Source of the DNA: Pristimantibacillus sp052113225
GTDB lineage: Bacteria > Bacillota > Bacilli > Paenibacillales > Paenibacillaceae
Direction of reading: 5' to 3'
Assembly: GCF_052113225.1 (NCBI RefSeq)
Contig: NZ_JBFRCT010000002.1
Span: forward strand, 310,001-374,000
DNA length: 64,000 nt
The translations under genes and the position numbers were made by a program. The notes below the pieces were generated by a model. The model had not been told where the DNA came from, ran no database searches, and saw nothing but the letters and a program-made list of their open reading frames with translations. Shown here piece after piece: positions 26,386-35,857 of the stretch (positions within the stretch are counted from its first letter, which is position 1; each line of letters begins with the position of its first letter).

Positions 26386-27672
26386 GTGGGGAAAAAGCTT
26401 TCTGTAAGATTGGTAAACGTGATTAGCATAGTGGTGTGTATAAGCCTATTATCAGGATGTACCGGTCCAAGTAAATCACGGAACACAAACCATAATGTTT
26501 CCGAATCGCCGGTCGAGATTCTGTTCTGGAATCCATTTGGAGGCGGTGAAGGCGACTATGTTGGACAGATCATCAAGGCCTACAACGAATCCCAACAGGG
26601 AGTTGTCGTCAGGCAGCTTAGATTGGAATCCAATGAATACTATGTTCGATTAGGCACGGCATTATCTTTTGGGAAAGGGCCTGATGTGGCCGTTGCTCAT
26701 GCCGACCGGGTATCACCTTTTGTAAAAGCAAAGCAAATTATACCGCTCGACGAGCTGATGCGTCAGTCCGGATTCGATGTCAGCCCAATTGCGGAAGAGA
26801 ATAGAAAAAGCGTCGCTTATGACGGCAAAACGTATGCTGTTCCGCTGGATACACATTTTCACATGCTTTATTACAACAAGGATTTGCTGGCGGAAGCCGG
26901 TATGAATGAGAGTGACGTCACCTCTATGCTGCATCAGATCACTCCAGTGGCTTTTATGGATTTCCTTACCTTGCTGCGGGACCGTCTTCCTGGTGTACAG
27001 CCGCTTGCAGTTAATACACCATATTTTCAGGAGCCCTTCCTGGATATGTATTATCAGGCTGGGGGTGAGCTGCTTACTCCCGATTTGAAACATGCGGCTG
27101 TCAACAATGATAAAGCACTGGAAGTCCTTCAATTTTTTCAGGAGCTGTATGCGAATGGTCTAAGTGATCTAAATGATAAAACGCCATGGGATACCTTCCA
27201 TAATGGCAAGGCCGTATTTTGGATAGGAGGTATATGGGAGGCTGGGCATCATCTCGGAGATGCTTCACTTCATAGCGGCATTATGGAGCTGCCATCTTTA
27301 TTTGGCGGGAATGAGCAATGGGGAAGCTCGCATACTCTGGTTATACCGACCTATGTGACGAAGGAGAAGCAGCTAGCGGCGATGTCCTTCATCCAGTACT
27401 TCTCTGAGGTAGGCAGCTTGACCTGGGGGGAAGCGGGTCATGTTCCGGCCAATCCAATTGTGCAAAATGATGTCCACTATCAGAATCTTCCTTACCGCAA
27501 GCTGTTTCTAGAGGCTGCAAAGCATGTGAAGCTGGCGCCGAATACAGATAAATACGCGGCCCTGTACACCGTTCTGTCAGAAGAGCTTCAGAATATCATC
27601 GCGAACCGGCTGGATCCCGTCAAAGGTCTCAAGGATCTGGAGCAAAATTTAAATGAGCTGTTAGCGAGTTGA
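26386..27672 (+). CDS. Sugar ABC importer substrate-binding lipoprotein (locus 1, second paralogue)
   Basis: 428 residues, starting with GTG (26386) behind GAAGGTGAAA. Lipobox LLSGC. It keeps blocks shared with the first binding protein of the locus, for example FGGGEGDYVGQIIKAYNESQQ, LRLESNEYYVRLGTALSFGKG, DTHFHMLYYNKDLL and WGSSHTLVIP, while central loops differ. It is 28 nt after the response regulator, so it is probably co-transcribed with the regulators. It may widen the ligand range or act as a sensor co-receptor; that is inference. Confidence 0.92.
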   Translation: MGKKLSVRLVNVISIVVCISLLSGCTGPSKSRNTNHNVSESPVEILFWNPFGGGEGDYVGQIIKAYNESQQGVVVRQLRLESNEYYVRLGTALSFGKGPDVAVAHADRVSPFVKAKQIIPLDELMRQSGFDVSPIAEENRKSVAYDGKTYAVPLDTHFHMLYYNKDLLAEAGMNESDVTSMLHQITPVAFMDFLTLLRDRLPGVQPLAVNTPYFQEPFLDMYYQAGGELLTPDLKHAAVNNDKALEVLQFFQELYANGLSDLNDKTPWDTFHNGKAVFWIGGIWEAGHHLGDASLHSGIMELPSLFGGNEQWGSSHTLVIPTYVTKEKQLAAMSFIQYFSEVGSLTWGEAGHVPANPIVQNDVHYQNLPYRKLFLEAAKHVKLAPNTDKYAALYTVLSEELQNIIANRLDPVKGLKDLEQNLNELLAS

Positions 27673-27716
27673 TAGCTTTAAGTTGGATTATTAATGATAT
27701 TGGGAGAGATGATTAA

Positions 27717-28112
27717 CTGGAACAACTAATTATAATCAATTTACCTATTGAACCGCGTGAAGTCCCACTATTAAGAGAGCTTGTGGGTTGGGATGGACGG
27801 CATTCTGATTATCCAGCATTATTTGAACGTTGCAATTTTTGGGCTGGTCTCAGGGATGACAAGAATGAGCTTATTGCATTTGGTTATGTCGCGGGAATGG
27901 GATTACAACATGGTTATATGGAAGATATCATTATACACCCCGAGCATCAGAGAAAAGGAATAGGTCAGGCCTTAGTAAAGAGACTACTCCAAGAGTCTGA
28001 ACAAGCTGGGCTTGAAATTGTAACATTAACATACGATATAAAGCACCAAGCGTTCTATACAGACTGTGGGTTCGTTCCTTGTTCGGGAGGACTATGGAGA
28101 AAAAAGATTTAG
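27717..28112 (+). CDS. GNAT acetyltransferase with probable CTG start
   Basis: 131 residues if started at CTG 27717 (LEQLIIINLPIEPREVPLLRELVGWDGRHSDYP), which has GGGAGAGA eight nt upstream and gives the N-terminal strand and helix expected of the fold. No ATG, GTG or TTG occurs earlier in frame; a GTG at 27783 would remove that strand. Motif A is EDIIIHPEHQRKGIGQALVKRLL, and the C-terminal YTDCGFVP is usual. So this is either a rare CTG start or a mutated start codon. Substrate unknown. Confidence 0.75.
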   Translation: MEQLIIINLPIEPREVPLLRELVGWDGRHSDYPALFERCNFWAGLRDDKNELIAFGYVAGMGLQHGYMEDIIIHPEHQRKGIGQALVKRLLQESEQAGLEIVTLTYDIKHQAFYTDCGFVPCSGGLWRKKI

Positions 28113-28144
28113 ATGTTCCATAGTTGAAAATTGTTCAATAAAAG

Positions 28145-28200
28145 AAATGGATAGAGGTATCGGAAATCATCCCGACCTCTATCCATTTCTTTTATTTTTT
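28145..28200 (+). terminator. Terminator after the GNAT gene
   Basis: A 14-bp perfect stem (28145-28158 with 28175-28188) extended by a few further pairs, then a U-rich tail. Confidence 0.88.
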
Positions 28201-28235
28201 TCTCCTTACTTCGAGAAGGGGTAGGAATAGAGGAA

Positions 28236-28344
28236 ATGTATCTCCTGGAGGAGCGAAGCGTACGCCTTTGCCAGTCGTGAAATCTCGTTGAAAACGAGTT
28301 GTTCAAAATTTCACGATGGCAACAGCGGCCGTAAGGAGATACAT
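28236..28344 (+). repeat. Long hairpin element, family 1, copy C
   Basis: Basal stem ATGTATCTCC/GGAGATACAT (10 bp), loop strand CTGGAGGAGCGAAGCG, GCCTTTG, an inner stem (CGTGAAAT/ATTTCACG), and CAACAGCGGCCGTAAGG. It is almost identical to the minus strand of copy A. Flanks (GGAAT/ATTCC) extend the helix. The following 257 nt up to the next gene hold nothing else I can identify apart from the ribosome site. Confidence 0.85.
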
Positions 28345-28601
28345 ATCCGTCATTCCGGCAAAACTTTGCCCAATCAGTTATCCTTGGATTTCCTCTTTTC
28401 CATCATTTCTCGTTTTTCCCCATTGCATTGTACAAATCATCACTTCATCTCTTTTCCATCAATCAATCTAAATGGCGAAATCGTCAATTCCCCCTTATCA
28501 AATCCTCATCCCATTGCACATTTTGCCCATATCGACACCTCCCCTCATTCGTTAATCTGTGGATGTAGCCATTCACTACACAAATAAACGGAGGTAGGGT
28601 C

Positions 28602-30242
28602 ATGAAAAAATGGGTAGCAGGTTCACTTAGCATCGCTTTGCTGGGAACAATGCTTGCAGCATGTTCTTCTAATAATGATAAGAACAGCTCGAGCAGCAAC
28701 ACGGGCAGTAACGGCAATAATTCGGCTGAACAGCCGGCAGAAGCAACAACGTATCCGATTAAGACAGATAAGACGCTTTCGTATTGGGGCGAGATTAACG
28801 GTCAATTGATTGGCGTGAAAGAATCACACAAAGATATTCCGTTCTTCCAAGACTGGCAGAAAGTGACCGGTGTACCGCTGGAGTTCACCGAACCGCCAAC
28901 GGGACAAGTAAAAGAAGCCTTTAACGTAATGCTCGCTTCCGGCAAGCTGCCGGATATGGTGGAGTACAACTTCATCGGAGACTTCCCGGGTGGTCCAGAG
29001 AAAGCGATTCAAGACGGCTATATCGTGAAGTTGAATGATTTGATTGATAAATACGCACCTAACCTGAAGAAGTATCTGCAGGACAATCCGGACATCGACA
29101 AAATGGTAAAAACGGACAGCGGCAGCTACTACGCGTTCCCGTTCATCCGTGGTGACGAATATCTTCGTGTCTTCCAAGGCCCTATTATCCGCAAAGACTG
29201 GCTCGATGAGCTTGGCCTGCCGGTGCCGGAAACGATTGACGATTGGACAGCTGCTCTTACCGCGTTCAAAGAGAAGAAAGGTGCAGCAGCGCCACTTACG
29301 TTTAACAGCAAGCCACGCTTCTTTAATGATGGCGGCAACGGTGCCTTTATGGGCGCATTTGGTGTAACACGCGGCTTCTACCAAGAGGACAGCAAGGTTG
29401 TGTTTGGCCCTGAGCAAGACGGCTACAAGCAATATCTAGCATTGTTCCGTGATTGGTACTCCAAGGGTCTGATCGACAAAAACATCGCAACAGCAGACAC
29501 CAAATCGGTTGACAGCAATATCGCATCCGGCTCAACGGGGGCATCGATCGGCAATGCCGGCGGCGGTATTGGCAAATGGCAGCCGCTTGTAGAAGCGAAG
29601 GATCCTAAAGCTGTTTTGGTCGGTGCACCATATCCTGTCCTGAAGAAAGGCGACACGCCAAAATTCGGCCAGCATAACACGGCGTACGCATCCGAAGGTA
29701 CAGTTGCGATTACTACACAAGCGAAAGATCCAGAGCTCGCTGTCAAAATGCTCGACTACGGTTACAGCAAAGAAGGTGGATTATTCTTCAACTTTGGTAC
29801 GGAAGGTGTCAGCTACAACTTGGTAAATGACTACCCGACCTACACAGATCTTCTGCTCAAGAACCCGGACAAGCTTGCTCCTGCACAAGCAATCTCGCTG
29901 TATGCACGCGGCAGCTATAATGGTCCATTCGTTCAGGACAAACGTTATGCAGAACAATTCTTCGCCCTTCAGTCCCAGCGTGATGCGGTTACAACATGGC
30001 AAAAAACAGACGCAGCGAAATACCAGCTGCCGCCAATCACGCCATCTCCGGAGGAATCTTCCGAATATGCAGCCATCATGAATGACGTCAATACACTTGT
30101 AGACGAAATGTCGCTCAAGATCATATTGGGTACTGACCCGGTTGAGGCGTTCGACAAGTATGTTGAGAAGATGAAATCGCTCAACTTGGATCGAGCGATT
30201 GAGATTCAGCAAGCAGCTCTTGACCGTTATAACAGCCGTTAA
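28602..30242 (+). CDS. LplA-type ABC importer substrate-binding lipoprotein (locus 2, first)
   Basis: 546 residues. Signal peptide with lipobox LAAC, an N/S-rich linker, then a large type of solute-binding protein seen with LplB/YtcP permeases. Features include LSYWGEINGQL, IIRKDWLDELGLPVPETIDDW and a C-terminal DRAIEIQQAALDRYNSR. The coding sequence uses many GC-ending codons, unlike its second paralogue, which suggests high expression. GGAGGTAGGGTC precedes the ATG. It is the first gene of a locus with two permeases and a GH88 hydrolase. Confidence 0.93.
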   Translation: MKKWVAGSLSIALLGTMLAACSSNNDKNSSSSNTGSNGNNSAEQPAEATTYPIKTDKTLSYWGEINGQLIGVKESHKDIPFFQDWQKVTGVPLEFTEPPTGQVKEAFNVMLASGKLPDMVEYNFIGDFPGGPEKAIQDGYIVKLNDLIDKYAPNLKKYLQDNPDIDKMVKTDSGSYYAFPFIRGDEYLRVFQGPIIRKDWLDELGLPVPETIDDWTAALTAFKEKKGAAAPLTFNSKPRFFNDGGNGAFMGAFGVTRGFYQEDSKVVFGPEQDGYKQYLALFRDWYSKGLIDKNIATADTKSVDSNIASGSTGASIGNAGGGIGKWQPLVEAKDPKAVLVGAPYPVLKKGDTPKFGQHNTAYASEGTVAITTQAKDPELAVKMLDYGYSKEGGLFFNFGTEGVSYNLVNDYPTYTDLLLKNPDKLAPAQAISLYARGSYNGPFVQDKRYAEQFFALQSQRDAVTTWQKTDAAKYQLPPITPSPEESSEYAAIMNDVNTLVDEMSLKIILGTDPVEAFDKYVEKMKSLNLDRAIEIQQAALDRYNSR

Positions 30243-30270
30243 TAGATAGAAGTTCGAGGAGGAGGGGGCT

Positions 30271-31239
30271 ATGCCTTCTCCCTCTCCCTCAATATGGAGC
30301 GAGGTGAACACCAACGTGGCAAATCCGCAAATCAAGAAGAACCGAATCGTAAGCGATTTTAAGCTTAACAAACTATTGTATCTGATGATGCTTCCAGTCA
30401 TCGCCTACTATATTATTTTTCACTATATTCCCATGTACGGGGCACTGATTGCATTTAAAGACTATTCGCCAATGAAGGGCATTCTGGGCAGCGATTGGGT
30501 AGGGCTAAAGCATTTTCATGATTTTTTCAACAGCTATTACTTTACACGGATCCTGAAGAATACGCTTGTCATCAGTTTATATTCGCTAATCTTTGAGTTT
30601 CCCGCACCGATTCTGCTGGCGCTGCTCATTAACGAGGTTCGCAACAAGACATTCAAACGGGTAGCCCAGACAATCACGTATATGCCTTACTTTATTTCTC
30701 TTGTCGTTATTTGCGGGATTATTACTGATTTTACGAATGGTGACGGCATTATTAATAGATTGTTTATGCTATTTGGGTATGACGGTCAAGCGATGCTGCA
30801 GAAGCCTGAGCTGTTCCGTCCGATTTATATTTTGTCAGAGATTTGGCAGCGAATTGGCTGGGAGTCAATTATTTATATCGCGGCTTTGATGAGTATCGAT
30901 CAGGAGCAGTATGAAGCGGCAAGGATGGATGGCGCAAGCCGGCTGAAGCAGATTTTCTACATTACTATTCCAGGCATCCTGCCTACGATCACGATCATGT
31001 TCATCCTGCGGATGGGGAATATGCTAAACGTTGGCTTTGAGAAAATCATCCTGTTATACAACCCGGTTACGTACGATACGGCGGATGTTATCTCCTCCTT
31101 CGTATACCGGAAAGGGTTATTGGAGTTTGGCTGGAGCTACAGCTCGGCGGTTGGTTTGTTCAACTCGGTTGTGAACCTGCTCTTGCTCGTGACCGCCAAT
31201 TATATCAGCCGCAAAGTGAACAAAAGCAGCTTATGGTGA
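30271..31239 (+). CDS. LplB-type ABC permease (locus 2)
   Basis: 322 residues with six predicted helices. The EAA loop is EAARMDGASRLKQIFYITIPGILPT and the N-terminal core MYGALIAFKDYSPMKGILGSDWVG is typical of this family. A GAGGAGGAGGGGG ribosome site precedes ATG 30271. It forms a heterodimer with the next gene product; the ATPase must be supplied from elsewhere. Confidence 0.92.
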   Translation: MPSPSPSIWSEVNTNVANPQIKKNRIVSDFKLNKLLYLMMLPVIAYYIIFHYIPMYGALIAFKDYSPMKGILGSDWVGLKHFHDFFNSYYFTRILKNTLVISLYSLIFEFPAPILLALLINEVRNKTFKRVAQTITYMPYFISLVVICGIITDFTNGDGIINRLFMLFGYDGQAMLQKPELFRPIYILSEIWQRIGWESIIYIAALMSIDQEQYEAARMDGASRLKQIFYITIPGILPTITIMFILRMGNMLNVGFEKIILLYNPVTYDTADVISSFVYRKGLLEFGWSYSSAVGLFNSVVNLLLLVTANYISRKVNKSSLW

Positions 31240-31250
31240 GGTGAGAATAG

Positions 31251-32132
31251 ATGCAAATAAAGGCGACCTTCTCGGAGAGAGTATTCGACGTAATTATTTA
31301 CGCCGTTCTGACGATATTGATCGTATCGACGTTATACCCGCTGCTATATGTGCTGTTCGCCTCCTTCAGTAATGCAGGACAGCTTGTAGCGAACAAAGGC
31401 ATTCTATGGCATCCGCTAGGATTCAGCTGGGAGGCCTACACAAGCGTATTCAAGAACCCGGGTATTACGACCGGTTATAAAAATACATTGTTCATCCTTG
31501 TGTTTGGCACGGTGCTTAATCTGATTATGACAGCGCTTGGCGCGTATGTGCTTTCCCGCAACAATGTGCTATGGAATAATCTGTTTATGGGACTCATTCT
31601 ATTAACCATGTTTTTCGGAGGCGGCCTAATTCCATTATATTTAGTGGTGAAGGGAGTAGGCTTACTTAATACCTTATGGGCAACCATTATTCCGTTTGCA
31701 ATCGGTACCTTTAACCTGATTATTATGCGTACGGCGTTTAAGGGTATTCCGGAGGCACTCGAAGAATCGGCCAAGATTGATGGCGCGAATCATTTCACGA
31801 TTCTGTTCCGCATCATAATTCCGCTTTCCATGCCTGTTATCGCGGTTATGATCCTGTATTATGCCGTAGACAAATGGAATGGCTGGTTCTACGCGTCCAT
31901 CTTTATTAGAAGCCGCGAGCTGTTCCCTTTGCAGCTGGTGCTGCGAGAAATTCTAATTGCCAACTCTACAGACAGCATGTCTTCAGGGGCTTCAGCAGGA
32001 GATCGGTTCCAGATCGGTGAAACGATCAAATATGCAACCATTATGGTTGCGACGGTACCCATTCTATGTGTCTATCCATTCGTCCAGCGTTTCTTTGTAA
32101 AAGGCGTTATGGTAGGTTCGGTTAAAGGCTAA
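31251..32132 (+). CDS. YtcP/LplC-type ABC permease (locus 2)
   Basis: 293 residues, six helices, with the EAA loop EESAKIDGANHFTILFRIIIPLSMPV and the typical end FVKGVMVGSVKG. GAGGTGAGAATAG precedes ATG, 11 nt after the first permease. Partner of the LplB-type subunit. Confidence 0.92.
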   Translation: MQIKATFSERVFDVIIYAVLTILIVSTLYPLLYVLFASFSNAGQLVANKGILWHPLGFSWEAYTSVFKNPGITTGYKNTLFILVFGTVLNLIMTALGAYVLSRNNVLWNNLFMGLILLTMFFGGGLIPLYLVVKGVGLLNTLWATIIPFAIGTFNLIIMRTAFKGIPEALEESAKIDGANHFTILFRIIIPLSMPVIAVMILYYAVDKWNGWFYASIFIRSRELFPLQLVLREILIANSTDSMSSGASAGDRFQIGETIKYATIMVATVPILCVYPFVQRFFVKGVMVGSVKG

Positions 32133-32156
32133 TTTCGACATTTGGGAGGCAGGATG

Positions 32157-33287
32157 ATGCAGACTAGTTCAGAGCAACGGACACTTGACACTTCACAGAT
32201 TTGGAAGCAGCTCGAAGAGAAGGTAGAGCGCATGATCATTCAAATCGGAGATAAGTCTCCGCATGTTGCGAAAGCAGACGGCATATATGATGATCAGAAG
32301 ATTGACTGGTGGACCTCGGGCTTTTGGCCGGGCATTCTCTGGCTGATGAACGAAGTGAGCGGTAAGGAGGAATATAAGACGTCAGCTTGGAATTGGGATG
32401 CGCGGCTTGAAGCACAGATGCTTGTACCCAATTCCTTCGATCATGATGTAGGCTTTCATTTCCTACCTACGGCGGTTGCGAAATACCGGATTACCGGTGA
32501 TCAAGATGCTCGGCGCCGTGGTTTGTTTGCTGCCAACTTTATGACCGGCCGGTTCAATCTGAACGGCAGATTTATCCGTGCCTGGAATGGTGATATGCAT
32601 GGGTGGTCGATTATCGATACTTGTATGAATCTATCTCTCTTGTACTGGGCATCGACAGAAAGCGGAGATCCACGATTTGCGCATATCGCCAGCGCACATG
32701 CCGATACCGTGCTCCGTCATTTTATCAGGGAAGACGGCTCCGTCAATCATATTGTCTGCTTTGATCCTGAAACCGGCGAACTCGACCAGGTGCGCGGTGG
32801 CCAAGGGGCAGCACCAAATTCGGGCTGGAGCCGCGGCGCTTCTTGGGCGTTATACGGTATGGCGAATACATACCGTTATACGGGCAATATTGAATACTTG
32901 CGGGCTGCGCAGCGTGTTGCCCATTACTTCATTGCAAATTTGCCAGAAGATCATGTTCCGCATTGGGATTTCCGGGCATCGGAGCAAATGGATGAAGAGC
33001 CGCGGGATACCTCAGCTGGTGCGATTGCAGCATCGGGTCTGATCGAGCTGGCTGCTCTTCTGACAGAGAAGGAAGGGCGCGTATACCGCGAAGCAGCGGA
33101 GCGGATTCTGGGATCGCTTTATGCTAACTACGGTACATGGGATGAACCATCGCATGAGGCCATTTTAAAGCATGGCACCGGACATAAACCAGCCGGACAA
33201 AATGTCGATGTATCGCTCATCTACGGAGACTATTTCTTCGTTGAGGCGATTGCCAAATTAAACGGCTGGAAACAGCGCATGTTCTAA
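32157..33287 (+). CDS. GH88 unsaturated uronyl hydrolase
   Basis: 376 residues forming an alpha/alpha-barrel glycosidase. The two family acidic residues are visible: Asp in SFDHDVGFHF and the catalytic Asp in SIIDTCMNLSLLYW. WWTSGFWPGILWL and GWSRGASWALYG are also GH88-like. These enzymes hydrate and release 4,5-unsaturated uronic acid from oligosaccharides made by polysaccharide lyases. No signal peptide, so it acts on imported oligosaccharides; this ties locus 2 to pectin- or glycosaminoglycan-type substrates. Start chosen at ATG 32157 (GGAGG, 7 nt); ATG 32154 is equally possible. Confidence 0.88.
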   Translation: MQTSSEQRTLDTSQIWKQLEEKVERMIIQIGDKSPHVAKADGIYDDQKIDWWTSGFWPGILWLMNEVSGKEEYKTSAWNWDARLEAQMLVPNSFDHDVGFHFLPTAVAKYRITGDQDARRRGLFAANFMTGRFNLNGRFIRAWNGDMHGWSIIDTCMNLSLLYWASTESGDPRFAHIASAHADTVLRHFIREDGSVNHIVCFDPETGELDQVRGGQGAAPNSGWSRGASWALYGMANTYRYTGNIEYLRAAQRVAHYFIANLPEDHVPHWDFRASEQMDEEPRDTSAGAIAASGLIELAALLTEKEGRVYREAAERILGSLYANYGTWDEPSHEAILKHGTGHKPAGQNVDVSLIYGDYFFVEAIAKLNGWKQRMF

Positions 33288-33308
33288 TCAGCTTTATAGA
33301 TATCCTAA

Positions 33309-33356
33309 CAAATAGCTCGAATGGAGGAATCCAATCGGGCTATTTGTGCTGTTTTA
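33309..33356 (+). terminator. Terminator after the GH88 gene
   Basis: A 16-bp imperfect stem (CAAATAGC.../...GCTATTTG, 33309-33324 with 33331-33346) followed by a short U-rich stretch. Confidence 0.7.
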
Positions 33357-33474
33357 GGGTGGAAATATCGGTCAGTTGAGCTATCGTCAATTGTTTTGAA
33401 CATATTGTTACTTCCGAATGTGCCTTTTCTATGCTTATAATAAGGGTCTAAAGCTAAGGCGAGGAGATTTCGGC

Positions 33475-35838
33475 TTGAACATTCGATCCATATGGCAGAA
33501 ACGGAAGAGCATCATTGTGACCTGGCTCATTTCCTATTGTGCGGTATTATTTGTACCTATCCTAATCAGCTTAATTGTATATTCACAGTCGAGTGCAGCC
33601 CTTCGGAGCGAAATTCATCGCGCCAATGATTCGCTGCTCAAACAAGTTGGCTATACCATCGACAATCAGGTTGATCAGATGAAACGGCTGACGATGGAGC
33701 TGACCTGGAATGCCAGGCTGCAAACCTTAATGTACTCGAACAGGTCCGAAGCGGATGTGCAATTCGATGCATACCAGCTCGTGAAGGAATTTCAAACCTA
33801 TCAATCCTCCTATGCATCCATAGATGAATTTTACGTGACGTGGGAGCGGGAGCATGCGGTCTTGCGCTCTGGCAACGTCCGGGATATGAAGACGGCGTTC
33901 GCAACCTTACATGAGACGGGACAGATGAATTATGACGGATGGGTGAAAGCCATTGAGGGCTCCGAGCATAATCAATTTACGGTACTGCCGCATACCGATG
34001 CACGCTTGACTCAGACCGCCATTGCTTATATCACTCACTTGCCGAAGGATTTGAACAGCAGGAAGGCTGGTACGGTAGTTGTTATGACGGATCTGGCGAG
34101 ATTCCAAGATGCAATAGAAAACATTTCGGGCTATAGCGGCGGTTATGTCCTCATCTTGAATCGCAATAATGAGGTGCTGCTGTCGAATCTGCCGAAGAAG
34201 CAGGGCGAAGAGGCTGTTCTGCAAAAGGTAATGAGCGGTGGTAAAGAGATGCCAACCTCAATGAAATCGGGTGATTCGGAAATCTTCTACTTGCAATCCT
34301 CCGTGTCGGACCTCAAGTATGCGCTTGTTATTCCAAGCAGTATTTATTGGCAGAAAGCTGAATATGTGCGCAAGCTTACCTTAGTAAGTATTCTAATTAG
34401 CGTGATGGGTGCAGGGGTGCTCACGTGGTTCTTCATGCGTCGCAATTATTCGCCTATTCAGAAGCTGGTGCAATCGTTATCGGATAAAAATACAACCGAT
34501 GAGCATACCGAATGGAATGAGCTTAGCTTTATTCAACGGGCCATCAGCCGGACGCGAAGCGAGAAGGACAATATTGCGATGCAGCTTCAGATGCACCATA
34601 ATGTCCTGCGGTCGAATATGCTGAGCAGGCTGCTCAAAGGGCGGTTGGATTCTCCTATTCCATACGAAGAAGCTTTCAAGACCTATCGGATGGAGCAAAT
34701 CTCAGAGGATTACGCGGTTATTTTATTTGTGATCGAGAATGATGAAAGCCTTTACGAGAAGCTGCCGGGCATCGACGATAATGACCGCAGAAGATTCCTC
34801 CAGTTCATCATCAGTAACGTCGTGGAGGAACTCGCAGGACGATATAAACATGCAGGTTATGTGGCAGAAGTGGATGATATGATGGTCTGTCTCGTTAATT
34901 TATCTGCGGAAGATAAGGGTGACGGCGATTATAAGAAGGATCTGCATGAGATCGCGACGGAAGCTCAGCGCTTCTTGAAGCGTTATGATATGGACCTTAC
35001 GGTTGCGATTGGCGGCAAGCATAGCTTATTACCGGGTATTGCTGCAGCCTACAATGAAGCGGTAGATGCGATGGAATATAAAATGGTGCTTGGCAAAAAA
35101 GGCATCATTACGTATGACGAGATTCGTACGATGCCTTCGGAGGACGTCCAATTCGGCTATTATTATCCGCTGCAGGCTGAGCAGCAGCTGATTAATCTGA
35201 TTAAGGTTGGCGACTTTGAACAAGCCTCCGACTTCATGAATGAGATTACGGAACGTAACTTCCATAAGCCGGTGATGTCGTTAACGCTGGCCAAATGCTT
35301 TATGTTTAATCTGGTGGGGACGATGGTGAAGGCTATTAATGAACTGGGTAATGGAGAGGGAAGTGTGCTGAACGATAATCCGAAATGGATGGACAGTATT
35401 CTCGCCTGTGATACGGTTCAAGAGATGCAGCAGGAGCTTCATTCTTTACTAAAGGATGTATGCGCTTTCGCTTCAACTAGGCTGGAATCAAATGTTACCC
35501 ATGAGCGTGCGGAGTCACTGCGGGATCTAACGGCACGTGTTGCTGGATATATTGAAGAGAATTTTAGTGATTCGAATATGAACGTGAATACGATCGGAGA
35601 GTATTTTGATCTGAAGGGCAGTTATTTGTCCAAGCTGTTTAAGACGCAGACGGGAGAAGGTATGCTCGATTATCTTCATAAGTATCGGATTCAGCAGGCA
35701 AAGCGCCGGATGACTGAAAATCAAGAATCCGTTAATGAGGTGTCAAAGGCTGTTGGTTATAATGATGCTGCGACCTTTATCCGTGTATTCAAAAAGTATG
35801 AAGGAATTACACCAGGCAAATACAAAGAAATGAATTAG
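33475..35838 (+). CDS. Membrane-anchored AraC-family regulator (YesS-like one-piece sensor)
   Basis: 787 residues. A helix near residues 14-36, an extracellular Cache-type sensor region of about 260 residues, a second helix (LTLVSILISVMGAGVLTWFF), a cytoplasmic middle domain, and a C-terminal AraC domain (VNTIGEYFDLKGSYLSKLFKTQTGEG, VSKAVGYNDAATFIRVFKKYEGITPGKYK). I prefer TTG 33475, eight nt after AGGAG; the longer frame from 33418 runs through a TATAAT box at 33436-33441 that probably drives the gene. It likely activates locus 2 on sensing sugar. Confidence 0.88.
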   Translation: MNIRSIWQKRKSIIVTWLISYCAVLFVPILISLIVYSQSSAALRSEIHRANDSLLKQVGYTIDNQVDQMKRLTMELTWNARLQTLMYSNRSEADVQFDAYQLVKEFQTYQSSYASIDEFYVTWEREHAVLRSGNVRDMKTAFATLHETGQMNYDGWVKAIEGSEHNQFTVLPHTDARLTQTAIAYITHLPKDLNSRKAGTVVVMTDLARFQDAIENISGYSGGYVLILNRNNEVLLSNLPKKQGEEAVLQKVMSGGKEMPTSMKSGDSEIFYLQSSVSDLKYALVIPSSIYWQKAEYVRKLTLVSILISVMGAGVLTWFFMRRNYSPIQKLVQSLSDKNTTDEHTEWNELSFIQRAISRTRSEKDNIAMQLQMHHNVLRSNMLSRLLKGRLDSPIPYEEAFKTYRMEQISEDYAVILFVIENDESLYEKLPGIDDNDRRRFLQFIISNVVEELAGRYKHAGYVAEVDDMMVCLVNLSAEDKGDGDYKKDLHEIATEAQRFLKRYDMDLTVAIGGKHSLLPGIAAAYNEAVDAMEYKMVLGKKGIITYDEIRTMPSEDVQFGYYYPLQAEQQLINLIKVGDFEQASDFMNEITERNFHKPVMSLTLAKCFMFNLVGTMVKAINELGNGEGSVLNDNPKWMDSILACDTVQEMQQELHSLLKDVCAFASTRLESNVTHERAESLRDLTARVAGYIEENFSDSNMNVNTIGEYFDLKGSYLSKLFKTQTGEGMLDYLHKYRIQQAKRRMTENQESVNEVSKAVGYNDAATFIRVFKKYEGITPGKYKEMN

Positions 35839-35857
35839 CGGGTAGGAGGCTAATAAG

